From Dinoroseobacter sp034111085 (lineage in GTDB: Bacteria; Pseudomonadota; Alphaproteobacteria; Rhodobacterales; Rhodobacteraceae), in NCBI GenBank assembly GCA_034111085.1, contig JAWUXZ010000041.1, positions 15,735 through 79,734 on the forward strand: a stretch of DNA of 64,000 nucleotides, given 5' to 3'. The notes beneath the pieces are model-generated. The model searched no databases. It was not told the DNA's origin and saw only the letters and a program-made list of their open reading frames with translations. Positions 42,724 to 51,932 of the stretch are shown here, piece by piece. A program made the position numbers and the translations under genes. Every line of letters starts with the position of its first letter. Position 1 is the first letter of the stretch.

Positions 42724-45138
42724 CTAAAGTCGGGCGAGGCCTGCGCCCTGTAGCAATGCCTCGGCCGCCTCAGCAAGCATCCGTTCTTGGGCTTGGCCCT
42801 TGATCGGAACGCGGCCAACCTCGATGAACATTGGCGCTGATAAGGGCGTGATCCGCTGGCACGCGATATGGTCGATCCGACCTTCGGTGCGCCTCAGCAT
42901 CTCGTCAATTCGCCCGAAATCGACGAGGCCGCGCAATGCCTGCTCGCGGGTGATTTGCAACAACACGTGCTCGGGATCGTATTTGAGCAGCGTGTCATAA
43001 AGGATGTCAGATGAAAACGTCGCTTGGCGCCCCGACTTTCGCCCCCCGCGTGTATTGCGCTCAATCAGCCCGGCAATTGTAGCGGCCGCCCTAAACGTGC
43101 GTTTCATCACCGCGTTGCCAGACAGCCAAACCTCGAACGCCTCGCGCAACCCGTCCGGGGCCACCAGCGCGGCAGGGTCCTCGACGGGTTTCAGTCCCCA
43201 GATCAACGTTGCGTAGTCAGTGGCAACAAAACCAACGGGATCGAGGCCAGCGTCCTCCATCCGCTGTGTGACCAGCAGCCCGAGGGTTTGTTGCGCGTTA
43301 CGGCCCGCAAACCCATACAGACAGAGGTGTTCGCGCCCGTCATGTGGAAATGTCTCAATCAGCAGCCGGTCGGCGCGGGGCAATTGCGAGACCTTACGTT
43401 GCAGGTGCAGCCATTCGCGGGTGTGCTCGGGCAGTTCCGGCCAATCATCTTGGAGAAACATCGCAAGCACGCGTTGGCTCAGCTGGGTCGAGGTCGCAAA
43501 TTTCGTTCCACTAAACGTGGCGATCTTTGGCGTTCGGTCGGCGCGGCGTGTTACTTCGACTGTCATTTCGCGCAACCGCTCATATCTGACAATTTGCCCG
43601 CCGATCAGGAAGGTATCGCCGGGGGTCAGGGTGGCTGCAAAGCTCTCTTCGATCTCGCCCAAGGGGGTGCCGCCGCGACTGTTCTTAAGGCGCACTTTCA
43701 GCGTTTCGATATCGATGATCGTGCCCATATTCATGCGGATCATGCTGGCGCTGCGCGGATCGCGCAATTGCCACATCCCGTCAGGGCGCTGTTGCAGCCG
43801 CTTCCAGCGATCATAGGCTCGCAGCGCATAGCCGCCCGTGGCGCAGAAATCGAGGCAGGCATCAAACCCGTCGCGGGCCAGGCCTACATAACTGCCTGCG
43901 CTGCATACCTCTTCGTAAAGCGCGTCCGCCTCAAACGGGCCAGACGCGGCCGTCGCAAGGATATGCTGGCAAAGGACATCGCGTGGCCCGGTACCGCGCG
44001 GATCACCATCCAGATCGTGGGCTATTACGGCATCTAAGGCCGCGCGACACTCGACAATCTCAAACCGGTTGGCAGGCACCAGCAGGGCCTTGGAGGGCGC
44101 ATTGTAGCGGTGGTTCGCGCGCCCGATCCGCTGGACAAGGCGTTTGACGTTCTTGGGTGCGCCAATCTGGATCACGAGGTCCACGTTGCCCCAGTCGATG
44201 CCCAGATCAAGGCTTCCCGTGCAGACAATCGCGCGCAACTGTCCGGCCACCATCGCCGCTTCTACGCGTTCGCGCTGCACCCGGTCGAGGCTGCCATGGT
44301 GGATGCCGATGGGCAGCTGGTCGTCATTGGCAAGCCACAGATGGTGAAAGAAAATCTCGGCCTGCGCGCGGGTGTTGTGGAAGACCAGCGTGGTTTTGTG
44401 TTGGCGAATTTGCTCCAGCACCTCAGGGATCGCATGGCGCGCGCCACCCCCGGCCCAAGGCGGCGCGGCGTTGGTGTCAAGCATCGAGATATCGGGGTCC
44501 GGACCGGGATCGGCGTTCAGGATCGCGCAAGGATCAGGGTGGCGGGCAAGGAACCTTGCGATGGCGTCTGGATCTTCGACCGTGGCCGATAGCCCGACCC
44601 GCCGCACACCCGGCACGAGCTGTGATAGCCGGGCAAGCCCCAGCATCAACTGATCGCCGCGTTTACTTTCGGCAAGTGCATGGATTTCGTCGACAACCAC
44701 GCGGCGCAGCCCGGCAAATATACGCGGGGCGTCCTCATAGCTGAGAAGCAATGCAAGGGATTCGGGTGTCGTTAGCAGGATATGGGGCGGGTCCGCGCGC
44801 TGGCGCTTGCGTTGGGTTTGGGTGGTGTCGCCCGTGCGATCTTCGATGCGAATAGCCAGACCCATCTCGTCGACAGGTGCGCGCAAATTACGTTTGATGT
44901 CAGCGGCCAGCGCTTTGAGGGGCGAGACATAAAGGGTGTGCAGTCCCTTATGGGTGCCGCCTGTCAGTTCCAGCAGCGATGGCAGAAACCCCGCCAAGGT
45001 CTTGCCGCCACCCGTGGGCGCGATCAACAGCAGCGCAGGGTCTGCCGCTCGCGCTAGCATATCAGCTTGATGGGGGTTCAAATCCCAGCCGCGCTTAGCA
45101 AACCAGTCAGAAAATGGGGCGGGCAGGAGCTGCGTCAT
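42724..45138 (-). CDS. Ligase-associated DNA damage response DEXH-box helicase (Lhr-like)
   Basis: An 804-residue superfamily 2 helicase of the Lhr-like, ligase-associated type. Walker A APTGGGKT is at 40-47 and the DEIH box at 150-153; downstream are GLSATVEDPDAIARFL, LVFHNTRAQAEIFFHHLW, VCTGSLDLGIDWGNVDLVIQIG and QRIGRANHR. It works with PdeM, and usually with an ATP-dependent ligase and an exonuclease, in double-strand break or crosslink repair. Those two partner genes are not adjacent here. The ATG at 45138 lies 30 bases after an AAA+ ATPase gene. Confidence 0.93.
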   Translation of the reverse strand: MTQLLPAPFSDWFAKRGWDLNPHQADMLARAADPALLLIAPTGGGKTLAGFLPSLLELTGGTHKGLHTLYVSPLKALAADIKRNLRAPVDEMGLAIRIEDRTGDTTQTQRKRQRADPPHILLTTPESLALLLSYEDAPRIFAGLRRVVVDEIHALAESKRGDQLMLGLARLSQLVPGVRRVGLSATVEDPDAIARFLARHPDPCAILNADPGPDPDISMLDTNAAPPWAGGGARHAIPEVLEQIRQHKTTLVFHNTRAQAEIFFHHLWLANDDQLPIGIHHGSLDRVQRERVEAAMVAGQLRAIVCTGSLDLGIDWGNVDLVIQIGAPKNVKRLVQRIGRANHRYNAPSKALLVPANRFEIVECRAALDAVIAHDLDGDPRGTGPRDVLCQHILATAASGPFEADALYEEVCSAGSYVGLARDGFDACLDFCATGGYALRAYDRWKRLQQRPDGMWQLRDPRSASMIRMNMGTIIDIETLKVRLKNSRGGTPLGEIEESFAATLTPGDTFLIGGQIVRYERLREMTVEVTRRADRTPKIATFSGTKFATSTQLSQRVLAMFLQDDWPELPEHTREWLHLQRKVSQLPRADRLLIETFPHDGREHLCLYGFAGRNAQQTLGLLVTQRMEDAGLDPVGFVATDYATLIWGLKPVEDPAALVAPDGLREAFEVWLSGNAVMKRTFRAAATIAGLIERNTRGGRKSGRQATFSSDILYDTLLKYDPEHVLLQITREQALRGLVDFGRIDEMLRRTEGRIDHIACQRITPLSAPMFIEVGRVPIKGQAQERMLAEAAEALLQGAGLARL

Positions 45139-45168
45139 GCCCCTGAGATAGCTGAAATCAGGCCACGC

Positions 45169-46476
45169 TCAATGCGCGAAATCCGACTCCTCGACATAGA
45201 GGTTGGCCCATGCACGGTCGATCAGATCAGGCGTCATTTGCGGCGCGATGCCTTCGTAGTCGCAAATCGCAAGGATTTGGTCGATCAGGAAGGGAGCGTG
45301 GTAGTTGGCATAAACGTTGTCGATCTCTGGGTAGCGCTTGGTCAGAAGATGTATCAACGCAGGCTCGGTCAGCGGCATGCGTTTGGCTTTGGCCACCAAT
45401 GCCAACACCTGCAAGAACTCGTCCTTGGTCGGGCCGTCGACCTTTATTTTGAAGAACACGCGGCGAAGGGCGGCTTGGTCAAACAACTGGTTGGGGTGGA
45501 AGTTGGTCGAGAAGATTACCAACGTATCAAAGGGCACCACAAACTTTTCACCCGATTGCAGAGCGAGAATATCATAGCTGGCCTCCATCGGGACGATCCA
45601 GCGGTTGATCAGTTTTTGCGGGCTTTCGGCCTGACGGCCAAGGTCGTCGACGATGAAGATACCGCCCGTTGCCTTCATTTGCAGCGGAGCCTGATAGGTG
45701 CGCGAGACCGGATTGTAGGTCAGATCGAGCATCGACAATTCCAACTCGCCCCCGGTGATCACCGCAGGGCGTCTGCATTTCAGGTAGCGCCCGTCAAAGC
45801 CTGAAGCCCGGCGCAGGGGCGAGGCGGCTTGGCCGACAGATTTCACCCGCTCATGCACAATAGGATCGTAGACCGTGATGATCTGGCCGGAATATTCAAC
45901 CGCGCGCGGCACGAACACATGATCGCCAAGCGCGTCACGAATGCCGTTGGAGATCGCACTTTTACCGTTTCCGGGAGGGCCGTATAGCAGCAACGAGCGT
46001 CCCGACGAGATCGCAGGGCCAAGATCGCGCAAGAAGTTATGCGGCAAAATGAGATTGCCCATCGCGTCCATCAGGCCTTGTGCGGTGATGCGGATATTCT
46101 TGACCGATTGGCGCTCGGACTGGCGGGTGAAGGCGCCCAAGGGGACCGGCATCGCGCCGTAATATTCGGACTGAGTAAGCGCGTCGCGGGTGCGCGAAAC
46201 ACCAGCCTGCGACAGCTTATAGCGCATTTCCGAGGTGCCCTCAGCGCCGATCGATCCCATCGCCTCAATCAGGTTTTCGTCGCGGGCACCATCGACCAGT
46301 TGCTGCACCAGCGGCACCGGGATCGCCACAGCATGAGCCATGTCAGTGACATATTCCAACGACATCCGGTAGATTGTCTTCAACAAGATATCGCGGATCA
46401 TGGTGTTGGACAGACCGAGGTCTTCCAGCACACGCGGGCGCGGCGGTTCAAACGGGTGAGAGGTTTCTTGGTTCAT
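45169..46476 (-). CDS. AAA+ ATPase at the distal end of the Tad cluster
   Basis: A 435-residue protein with an N-terminal domain of about 150 residues of unknown function, then an AAA+ module: Walker A GPPGNGKS at 166-173, Walker B GIFIVDDLG at about 272-280, a sensor asparagine in IFSTN and a C-terminal helical domain. The ATG at 46476 (MNQETSH) was preferred over one three codons upstream. It follows the prepilin peptidase gene after about 50 bases and precedes the helicase gene. It could be a motor or remodelling ATPase for pilus assembly, or a MoxR-like chaperone; the family function is not clear to me. Confidence 0.8.
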   Translation of the reverse strand: MNQETSHPFEPPRPRVLEDLGLSNTMIRDILLKTIYRMSLEYVTDMAHAVAIPVPLVQQLVDGARDENLIEAMGSIGAEGTSEMRYKLSQAGVSRTRDALTQSEYYGAMPVPLGAFTRQSERQSVKNIRITAQGLMDAMGNLILPHNFLRDLGPAISSGRSLLLYGPPGNGKSAISNGIRDALGDHVFVPRAVEYSGQIITVYDPIVHERVKSVGQAASPLRRASGFDGRYLKCRRPAVITGGELELSMLDLTYNPVSRTYQAPLQMKATGGIFIVDDLGRQAESPQKLINRWIVPMEASYDILALQSGEKFVVPFDTLVIFSTNFHPNQLFDQAALRRVFFKIKVDGPTKDEFLQVLALVAKAKRMPLTEPALIHLLTKRYPEIDNVYANYHAPFLIDQILAICDYEGIAPQMTPDLIDRAWANLYVEESDFAH

Positions 46477-46529
46477 TGCAGCCATCCGTCAACTCGGCAC
46501 ACGCCGAGATTGCGCGGTGCGTGGGGTAT

Positions 46530-47027
46530 TTATGTCAGAAGCGGCAACGCCAAATAGCAGGTCAGCGTGCCACCAAGTGCCAGACCCATTGGGAAATCGC
46601 GTTTCTCCCCCCATGAGGCCCAGTCAGCGGTCGCACTGCGAATGGCTGGAATCCGTCCTGCCAATCGATGCGCGACAAACGCTCCGACCAGCATGGCGGC
46701 GAAAAGTGTCAAAAGGAGGGACAGGTCGGAGAAAGCCACAAAAGGTGCCATGGCGGTGGCGAATTTCGCATCCCCCGCACCCACTAAACCTGCCGAGGCG
46801 ACGATAAAGCCCAAGGCCAATATCGCGCCGATATGGGTGTAGCGCCACAGATAATCTTCCAGCGGTAGCGCAAAAAATCCCATGATCGCAAAGCCCACAA
46901 GCAACAAAATCACCGCCTTATTGGGGATTTTCATGAACTTCATATCGGTCCACGCGATATAAAAGCAGATCGGCAGTGCCACAGGCAGGAACCACAGCGC
47001 CTGGGTTAGGGTCAGGGAAAGCGTCAT
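46530..47027 (-). CDS. Tad-type prepilin peptidase (CpaA/TadV)
   Basis: A 165-residue A24-family aspartic peptidase that cleaves Flp prepilin leader peptides in the inner membrane. About six membrane helices. The two catalytic aspartates are Asp28 (IAWTDMKFMKIPN) and Asp86 (GAGDAKFA), the minimal Tad-type form without the N-methylation domain of type IV enzymes. It lies 3 bases after the upstream TPR gene. Confidence 0.9.
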   Translation of the reverse strand: MTLSLTLTQALWFLPVALPICFYIAWTDMKFMKIPNKAVILLLVGFAIMGFFALPLEDYLWRYTHIGAILALGFIVASAGLVGAGDAKFATAMAPFVAFSDLSLLLTLFAAMLVGAFVAHRLAGRIPAIRSATADWASWGEKRDFPMGLALGGTLTCYLALPLLT

Positions 47028-47030
47028 GGG

Positions 47031-47879
47031 TTAACCTCTGCTCGTCTCAAGCGTTCTGAGTGCACGCACGGCGGCATCGAAATGCTGCGGATGGGTGTCG
47101 ATTGCTTCTTGCAGCAGCGCTTTGCCGGTCGAGACGTCGCCTTGCTTGATCGCGCTGAGGGCCATGGTGTGCAGCAGTTGTGCGCGCTCAACCTGCGTTG
47201 CAGGGACGGTGGGCATGCGGTAATTGCGCTGCGCCCCGCGTGCAAGAACGAGGTTGTTCTTGGCGGTAAACAGGCTGCTATCATACTCGATCGCTTGGGT
47301 GAAAAGCTGCTCGGCCTCGCTGAAATCACCGCGCGTCAGCTTGGAATAGCCCCAGTTGTTTAGCACGCCCGCTGGACGCAGGGTGAGTGCTGCGGCAGTC
47401 TCGTAGAAACTGTCGGCGCGGCTCCAGTCACGGTTGCTGTCGGCAACCATGGCCTCCAGGCGGTAGCGCTCGTAGGTCTCGAAGGTCGGAGGGATTTGGT
47501 CAAGCTGCAACTCAGCCGTGTCCCAATCGCCTGCACGCACCAGCGCGGTGGCATAATCGACGCGGTCCTCGTGGGTGCCTTCTGAGCTGCCGACGACAGC
47601 GCGCCACACCGGCAGCGCGCTTTGCGGTTTGCCCGCACGCACCAAAGATCGCGCAAGACCGCGCTTGAAGTCGATCCGGTTCGGTTCTTGGGCAGACGAG
47701 CGCTGAAAGTAGGCGACCGCTTCTTCGGGGTCCGCCACGGTCAGCATAATATCGTTTAGATTGCTTTCATCGATGACATTAACGCCATCAAGGGATCGCG
47801 ACACGTCTCCGGCACCGGGCTGCTGACAACCCGATAGCGCAATCACCGCGCAAGCGGCTGCAATTACACTTTGGCGCAT
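47031..47879 (-). CDS. TPR lipoprotein of the Tad cluster
   Basis: A 282-residue protein with a lipoprotein signal (VIAAACAVIALSGC, Cys18) and tetratricopeptide repeats (RGLARSLVRAGKPQSALPVWRAV, YATALVRAGDWDTAELQLDQI, NWGYSKLTRGDFSEAEQLFTQAIEYD, ALSAIKQGDVSTGKALLQEAID). It probably acts like TadD, a TPR lipoprotein needed for secretin assembly. It is followed after 3 bases by the prepilin peptidase. Confidence 0.82.
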   Translation of the reverse strand: MRQSVIAAACAVIALSGCQQPGAGDVSRSLDGVNVIDESNLNDIMLTVADPEEAVAYFQRSSAQEPNRIDFKRGLARSLVRAGKPQSALPVWRAVVGSSEGTHEDRVDYATALVRAGDWDTAELQLDQIPPTFETYERYRLEAMVADSNRDWSRADSFYETAAALTLRPAGVLNNWGYSKLTRGDFSEAEQLFTQAIEYDSSLFTAKNNLVLARGAQRNYRMPTVPATQVERAQLLHTMALSAIKQGDVSTGKALLQEAIDTHPQHFDAAVRALRTLETSRG

Positions 47880-47910
47880 TTTGATGCGTCCTTATACTGC
47901 TCGCCCTCGT

Positions 47911-48489
47911 TCAAGGTGTGGACAGAAGCTGGTAGGCTCCAGGACCCCGTCGCACCAAGTCGAAGTTGTGGTTATCCTCACGAGTATATGCCGGATTTTC
48001 CATTTTTGCGAGTGCCAAGCGCAGATTATCGCGGATCATAGGCGTATTTGCCCCATCGAGCGCGAATGCGACCCGAAAAACGCGCATCGCCTCGCCGGTT
48101 TCGCCCAATTCCATCAGCACCACACCGAGATTGTTCCATGCGGGCACGAACTCGGCATCTTTCTCGGTGGCGTCACGCAGCAGGGCCTCGGATTGCTGCA
48201 AACGCCCCAGCCGCAAATTCGCTGATCCAAGCGCGGACAAGACATCGGTTGTCATACCCTGCGCACCTGCGGCGCGGTAATAGGCCTTCAACGCAAGTTC
48301 GTATTCGCCCGACGCCATCAAACGGTGCCCGACGAGCAGACCGTCGACAGATTGGTCGGTCGATGCGCGCGTCGCAGGTCCGGGCGCATAGGCACCTTGG
48401 GACAACGGCTCAAGCTGCCCAGCGGGTTGGCAGGCGGCCAGTGCTACGAGGGCTGCGGTCAAAAGCAGGGGGCGAGAGGGATACGTCAC
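47911..48489 (-). CDS. TPR lipoprotein, TadD-like
   Basis: A 192-residue protein with a lipoprotein signal (LLLTAALVALAAC, Cys20) and TPR repeats (GHRLMASGEYELALKAYYRA, SALGSANLRLGRLQQSEALLRDATEKD, NNLGVVLMELGETGEAMRVFRVAFALD). In Tad systems TadD anchors in the outer membrane and helps secretin assembly. Two TPR genes in a row is typical of the rhodobacterial cluster. Confidence 0.85.
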   Translation of the reverse strand: MTYPSRPLLLTAALVALAACQPAGQLEPLSQGAYAPGPATRASTDQSVDGLLVGHRLMASGEYELALKAYYRAAGAQGMTTDVLSALGSANLRLGRLQQSEALLRDATEKDAEFVPAWNNLGVVLMELGETGEAMRVFRVAFALDGANTPMIRDNLRLALAKMENPAYTREDNHNFDLVRRGPGAYQLLSTP

Positions 48490-48492
48490 GGC

Positions 48493-49482
48493 CTAGTTTG
48501 CCCCGATTCCGCCACCCGACAATGTCGCATAGATTGAGTACATCGACGGACCAATCAGGATGATCAAAAGCGGCGGAAGGGTGAACATCATCGTGCCCAG
48601 CGTTAGTTTCGTGGGCAGAACGTTGGCCTTTTCTTCAGCGCGCATCACGCGTTTATCGCGCATCTCGTTGGCATAAACGCGCAGGGCTTCGGCAATCGAT
48701 GTACCGAAGGTTTGCGACTGGATAAGCACGGTCACAAAGCTGGCAACGTCGGCCACACCGGACCGGTCGCCCATATCTTTCAGCACCGATGACTTGTCTT
48801 TACCGGCTTTGATCTCCCATGCGACCATCTCGAACTCTTCGGCTATGGCCGGAAAGCTTGGTCGGATCTCCTCAGACACGCGGATGATCGCTTGGTCGAG
48901 GCCTTGTCCCGCTTCCACGCAGACCAGCATCAGGTCGAGGCTGTCTGGGAAGCCGTCTTGGATTTCTTGTTGGCGCGTGTCGATGCGCTTGTTGACCCAG
49001 TAGCGCGGCAGATAATAGCCAACGAGGCCGGGAATCAGCGTCGTCATTGCTGCCTTGGTCGAGGTCTGTTCTTCGTCGCCGGTCAGCAGGGTGTAGATCA
49101 CCCCCAATGCCAGCAGGCCGATGCCAAGCGCGAATTGGGCGAAGTAGAACGTGCGCACAGCTGATTTCGACCGGTATCCGGCTTGGATCAACTGCTCGCG
49201 GATGGCCGAGAACTCTACTTGGTTTTGCGGCTCCAGATAGTCGGCAAAGCGGTCAAGTTGCTCCATACCGCCTGCGAGGCGCAGCTGTTGGTTAGGATTC
49301 TCGGACGCGTGCTTGCCGGCATTCATCCGATCTTCGCGCAGTTTTTCCATCCGGTCGGGCTTCTGGCCAAGCAGAAGGGGAACCGCGATAAGCAACATGA
49401 TCAATCCCACGCCGCCCATTGCTATGATGGGCCCGAGTGGGCCGAGTTGTGCGACCAGAAATGTGTTGAGACTTGTCAGCAT
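48493..49482 (-). CDS. tadC: Tad pilus inner-membrane platform protein TadC
   Basis: A 329-residue T2SSF-domain membrane protein that forms the pilus assembly platform with TadB. Features are an N-terminal membrane helix, a cytosolic loop (SENPNQQLRLAGGMEQLDRFADYLEP), three further helices, and the T2SF core LMLVCVEAGQGLDQAIIRVSEEI, then FVTVLIQSQTFGTSIAEALRVYANEMR. It lies 9 bases after tadB. Confidence 0.92.
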   Translation of the reverse strand: MLTSLNTFLVAQLGPLGPIIAMGGVGLIMLLIAVPLLLGQKPDRMEKLREDRMNAGKHASENPNQQLRLAGGMEQLDRFADYLEPQNQVEFSAIREQLIQAGYRSKSAVRTFYFAQFALGIGLLALGVIYTLLTGDEEQTSTKAAMTTLIPGLVGYYLPRYWVNKRIDTRQQEIQDGFPDSLDLMLVCVEAGQGLDQAIIRVSEEIRPSFPAIAEEFEMVAWEIKAGKDKSSVLKDMGDRSGVADVASFVTVLIQSQTFGTSIAEALRVYANEMRDKRVMRAEEKANVLPTKLTLGTMMFTLPPLLIILIGPSMYSIYATLSGGGIGAN

Positions 49483-49491
49483 GAAAGCGAC

Positions 49492-50460
49492 CTAAACCTT
49501 GATGTTTACCATGATTTTCATGAACACAATGTTCACGATCAAGAAGACCGCCACGACAAGTGCTGCCGGGATGAAGAATTCGGTCTCTTGAACTTCTGCG
49601 TAATAGTCCGGCTCCATTATGTTGATGGTCACCAGTGCCGCCAGCGGGAAGCCTGACAAGAACATGCCAGACCACTTTGCTTCAGCGGTGATAGCTTTGA
49701 CGCGGCGAAATAGCTTGAACCGCGCGCGGATTACTTGACTGAGGCCATATAGGATCTCGGCTAAGTTACCGCCAGATTTCGACTGGATCGATACGGCCAC
49801 GGCGAGGAAGCGCAAATCCTGCATATCCATCCGCTCGGCCAGTTCTTTCAGCGATTCAGTGACATCACGCCCGTAAGCGGCCTCGTCGGCGATCATGCCA
49901 AACTCGGTGCCCAATGGATCGGCGACCTCTCTGGCGACCATGTTGATCGCGCTGGAGAAGGGGTGGCCGACGCGCAGCGAGCGCACCATCAATTCCACGG
50001 CGTCAGGCAGTTGTTCTTCGATCATCGCAAGGCGCTTCTTGGCCTTGTTGTTCACCCACATATAGATACCGCCGACGCCCATCACGATGGAGATAGCGAT
50101 GCGCACAATCAGACCCGCATCGGTCATGATCGAAAGGGCAATGAACGCCACGACGCACAAAGCTGCCATCATGCCCATCAGCGCTGCGGGGGTGAAGGCG
50201 ATGTTAGCCTTCTGGGCCTTCTCGGCGAGCAGCGAATAGAGCGGGATGTTTTGGCCTTTAAGGTGCTGGCCAACTTCCTTGCGCAATTGATCCAGAACTT
50301 GGTCGCGCGCCGCACCACGATCGAGCATCTCCAACCGGCGATTTACCCGCGAATTCAGGCTGATAGAGCGCCCGAAGATAACCAGATAAATGCCTTCGAC
50401 AAGCATCAGAACACCGACAAATATGCCGATATAAATTAGGGGTTCGACGCCGATGTTCAT
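49492..50460 (-). CDS. tadB: Tad pilus inner-membrane platform protein TadB
   Basis: A 322-residue T2SSF-domain protein, partner of TadC. It begins with a membrane helix (PLIYIGIFVGVLMLVEGIYLVIF), has two more in the middle and the T2SF core QLPDAVELMVRSLRVGHPFSSAINMVAREVADPLGTEF, then a final helix at the C-terminus. Its ATG overlaps the cpaF stop (ATGA), coupling platform to ATPase. Confidence 0.92.
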   Translation of the reverse strand: MNIGVEPLIYIGIFVGVLMLVEGIYLVIFGRSISLNSRVNRRLEMLDRGAARDQVLDQLRKEVGQHLKGQNIPLYSLLAEKAQKANIAFTPAALMGMMAALCVVAFIALSIMTDAGLIVRIAISIVMGVGGIYMWVNNKAKKRLAMIEEQLPDAVELMVRSLRVGHPFSSAINMVAREVADPLGTEFGMIADEAAYGRDVTESLKELAERMDMQDLRFLAVAVSIQSKSGGNLAEILYGLSQVIRARFKLFRRVKAITAEAKWSGMFLSGFPLAALVTINIMEPDYYAEVQETEFFIPAALVVAVFLIVNIVFMKIMVNIKV

Positions 50461-51917
50461 GATTTATCCACTCGTGTCGGTTCATAGATAGAGGACGGCA
50501 GATCATAGCCCCATTGCTTGAAGCGATCAGCGTAGTTCGACCGCACGCCGCAAGCGGTGAAGTTGCCCAAAATCGTGCCATCGGGCATCAAGCCGGTGCG
50601 CTGGTAGCGGAACACTTCCTGCATCGAGATTACGTCGCCTTCCATGCCGGTTACTTCCGTAATCGACACCATGCGGCGCGAACCATCCTGCAAGCGCGAG
50701 GCCTGCACGATCAGGTTCACAGCCGACGCAATCTGGCTGCGCAGGGCGCGGATCGGCATCTCGATCCCGGCCATGGCAACCATGTTTTCCAGACGGCTGA
50801 CCCCGTCACGGGCCGAGTTCGCGTGGATCGTTGTCATCGACCCGTCGTGGCCTGTGTTCATGGCCTGAAGCATGTCGATAACCTCATCGCCGCGCGTCTC
50901 GCCGACGATGATACGGTCGGGGCGCATCCGCAGCGCGTTGCGCAAACAATCGCGCTGGGTGACAGCACCTTTGCCTTCGACGTTTGCCGGACGACTTTCC
51001 ATCCGGCCCACATGGATCTGCTGGAGCTGAAGTTCCGCCGTGTCCTCGATCGTCAACACACGCTCGGTGCTGCCAATGAAGCTGGACAGAGCATTAAGCG
51101 TCGTCGTTTTACCCGAACCCGTTCCGCCCGAGACGATGATGTTCAACCGGCACGCGACGGCGGCCTGCAAGTATGCGGCCATTTCCTCGGTAAACGCGCC
51201 GAACTGGACCAGATCATCCACGCCCAGTTTGTCTTTCTTAAACTTACGGATCGATACCAGCGAGCCATCGACGGCAATCGGGCTGACCATCGCGTTGAAG
51301 CGCGAGCCATCTTGCAGACGTGCGTCCACATAAGGGTTGCTTTCATCGACGCGGCGACCCACGGCCGACACGATTTTATCGATGATGCGCAGCAAGTGCT
51401 TTTCGTCACGGAACTTCACGCTGGACAACTCCAGCTTACCGTTGCGCTCCAAGAAGATACGCTGCGGGCCGTTTACCAGAATGTCCGAGATGGTGTCGTC
51501 TTTCAGCAGCGGCTCCAGTGGGCCGAGGCCCCGGACTTCGTCGTAAAGCTCGTCGTTCAGGATGCGGCGGTCGTCTTTGTTCAAAACGACACTCATGCTC
51601 GACAGCATTTCGGCGCTGATCTCGGCAATCTCGGCGCGCAGATCCTTCTCGGACGCGTTCTCCAGGGCTGCGAGGTTCAGCTGTTCCAGCAATTCCTTGT
51701 GCAGCGCGACCTTGAGGTCATTCATCTTCTTCTTGCGGCGCAGCTCTTTGTCTTGGGGGGCCACTTCGGCGGCACGGCGGGGCGGGGCGGACGCGTTGGT
51801 CGGGCGACGTTGCACGTCCGATTGCGCAGGCGCAGTTGCAACTGCGGCTTCGCCTGCATGGGGCTCAACACCAGTGACAGGCGTGGCGGGGACATCTTTG
51901 CGATACCGTGAAAACAT
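50457..51917 (-). CDS. cpaF: Tad pilus secretion ATPase CpaF/TadA
   Basis: Cytosolic hexameric ATPase that powers Flp pilus extension and retraction. The 486-residue protein has a Pro-Ala-rich N-terminal part, the Walker A GGTGSGKT (264-271), the Asp box and Walker B region TIEDTAELQLQQIHVGRMESRP, and RMRPDRIIVGETRGDEVIDMLQAMNTGHDGSMTTIHANS, all T2SSE hallmarks. It is between cpaE and tadB. Confidence 0.96.
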   Translation of the reverse strand: MFSRYRKDVPATPVTGVEPHAGEAAVATAPAQSDVQRRPTNASAPPRRAAEVAPQDKELRRKKKMNDLKVALHKELLEQLNLAALENASEKDLRAEIAEISAEMLSSMSVVLNKDDRRILNDELYDEVRGLGPLEPLLKDDTISDILVNGPQRIFLERNGKLELSSVKFRDEKHLLRIIDKIVSAVGRRVDESNPYVDARLQDGSRFNAMVSPIAVDGSLVSIRKFKKDKLGVDDLVQFGAFTEEMAAYLQAAVACRLNIIVSGGTGSGKTTTLNALSSFIGSTERVLTIEDTAELQLQQIHVGRMESRPANVEGKGAVTQRDCLRNALRMRPDRIIVGETRGDEVIDMLQAMNTGHDGSMTTIHANSARDGVSRLENMVAMAGIEMPIRALRSQIASAVNLIVQASRLQDGSRRMVSITEVTGMEGDVISMQEVFRYQRTGLMPDGTILGNFTACGVRSNYADRFKQWGYDLPSSIYEPTRVDKS

Positions 51918-51932
51918 CTGGTTGTCGTCCTT

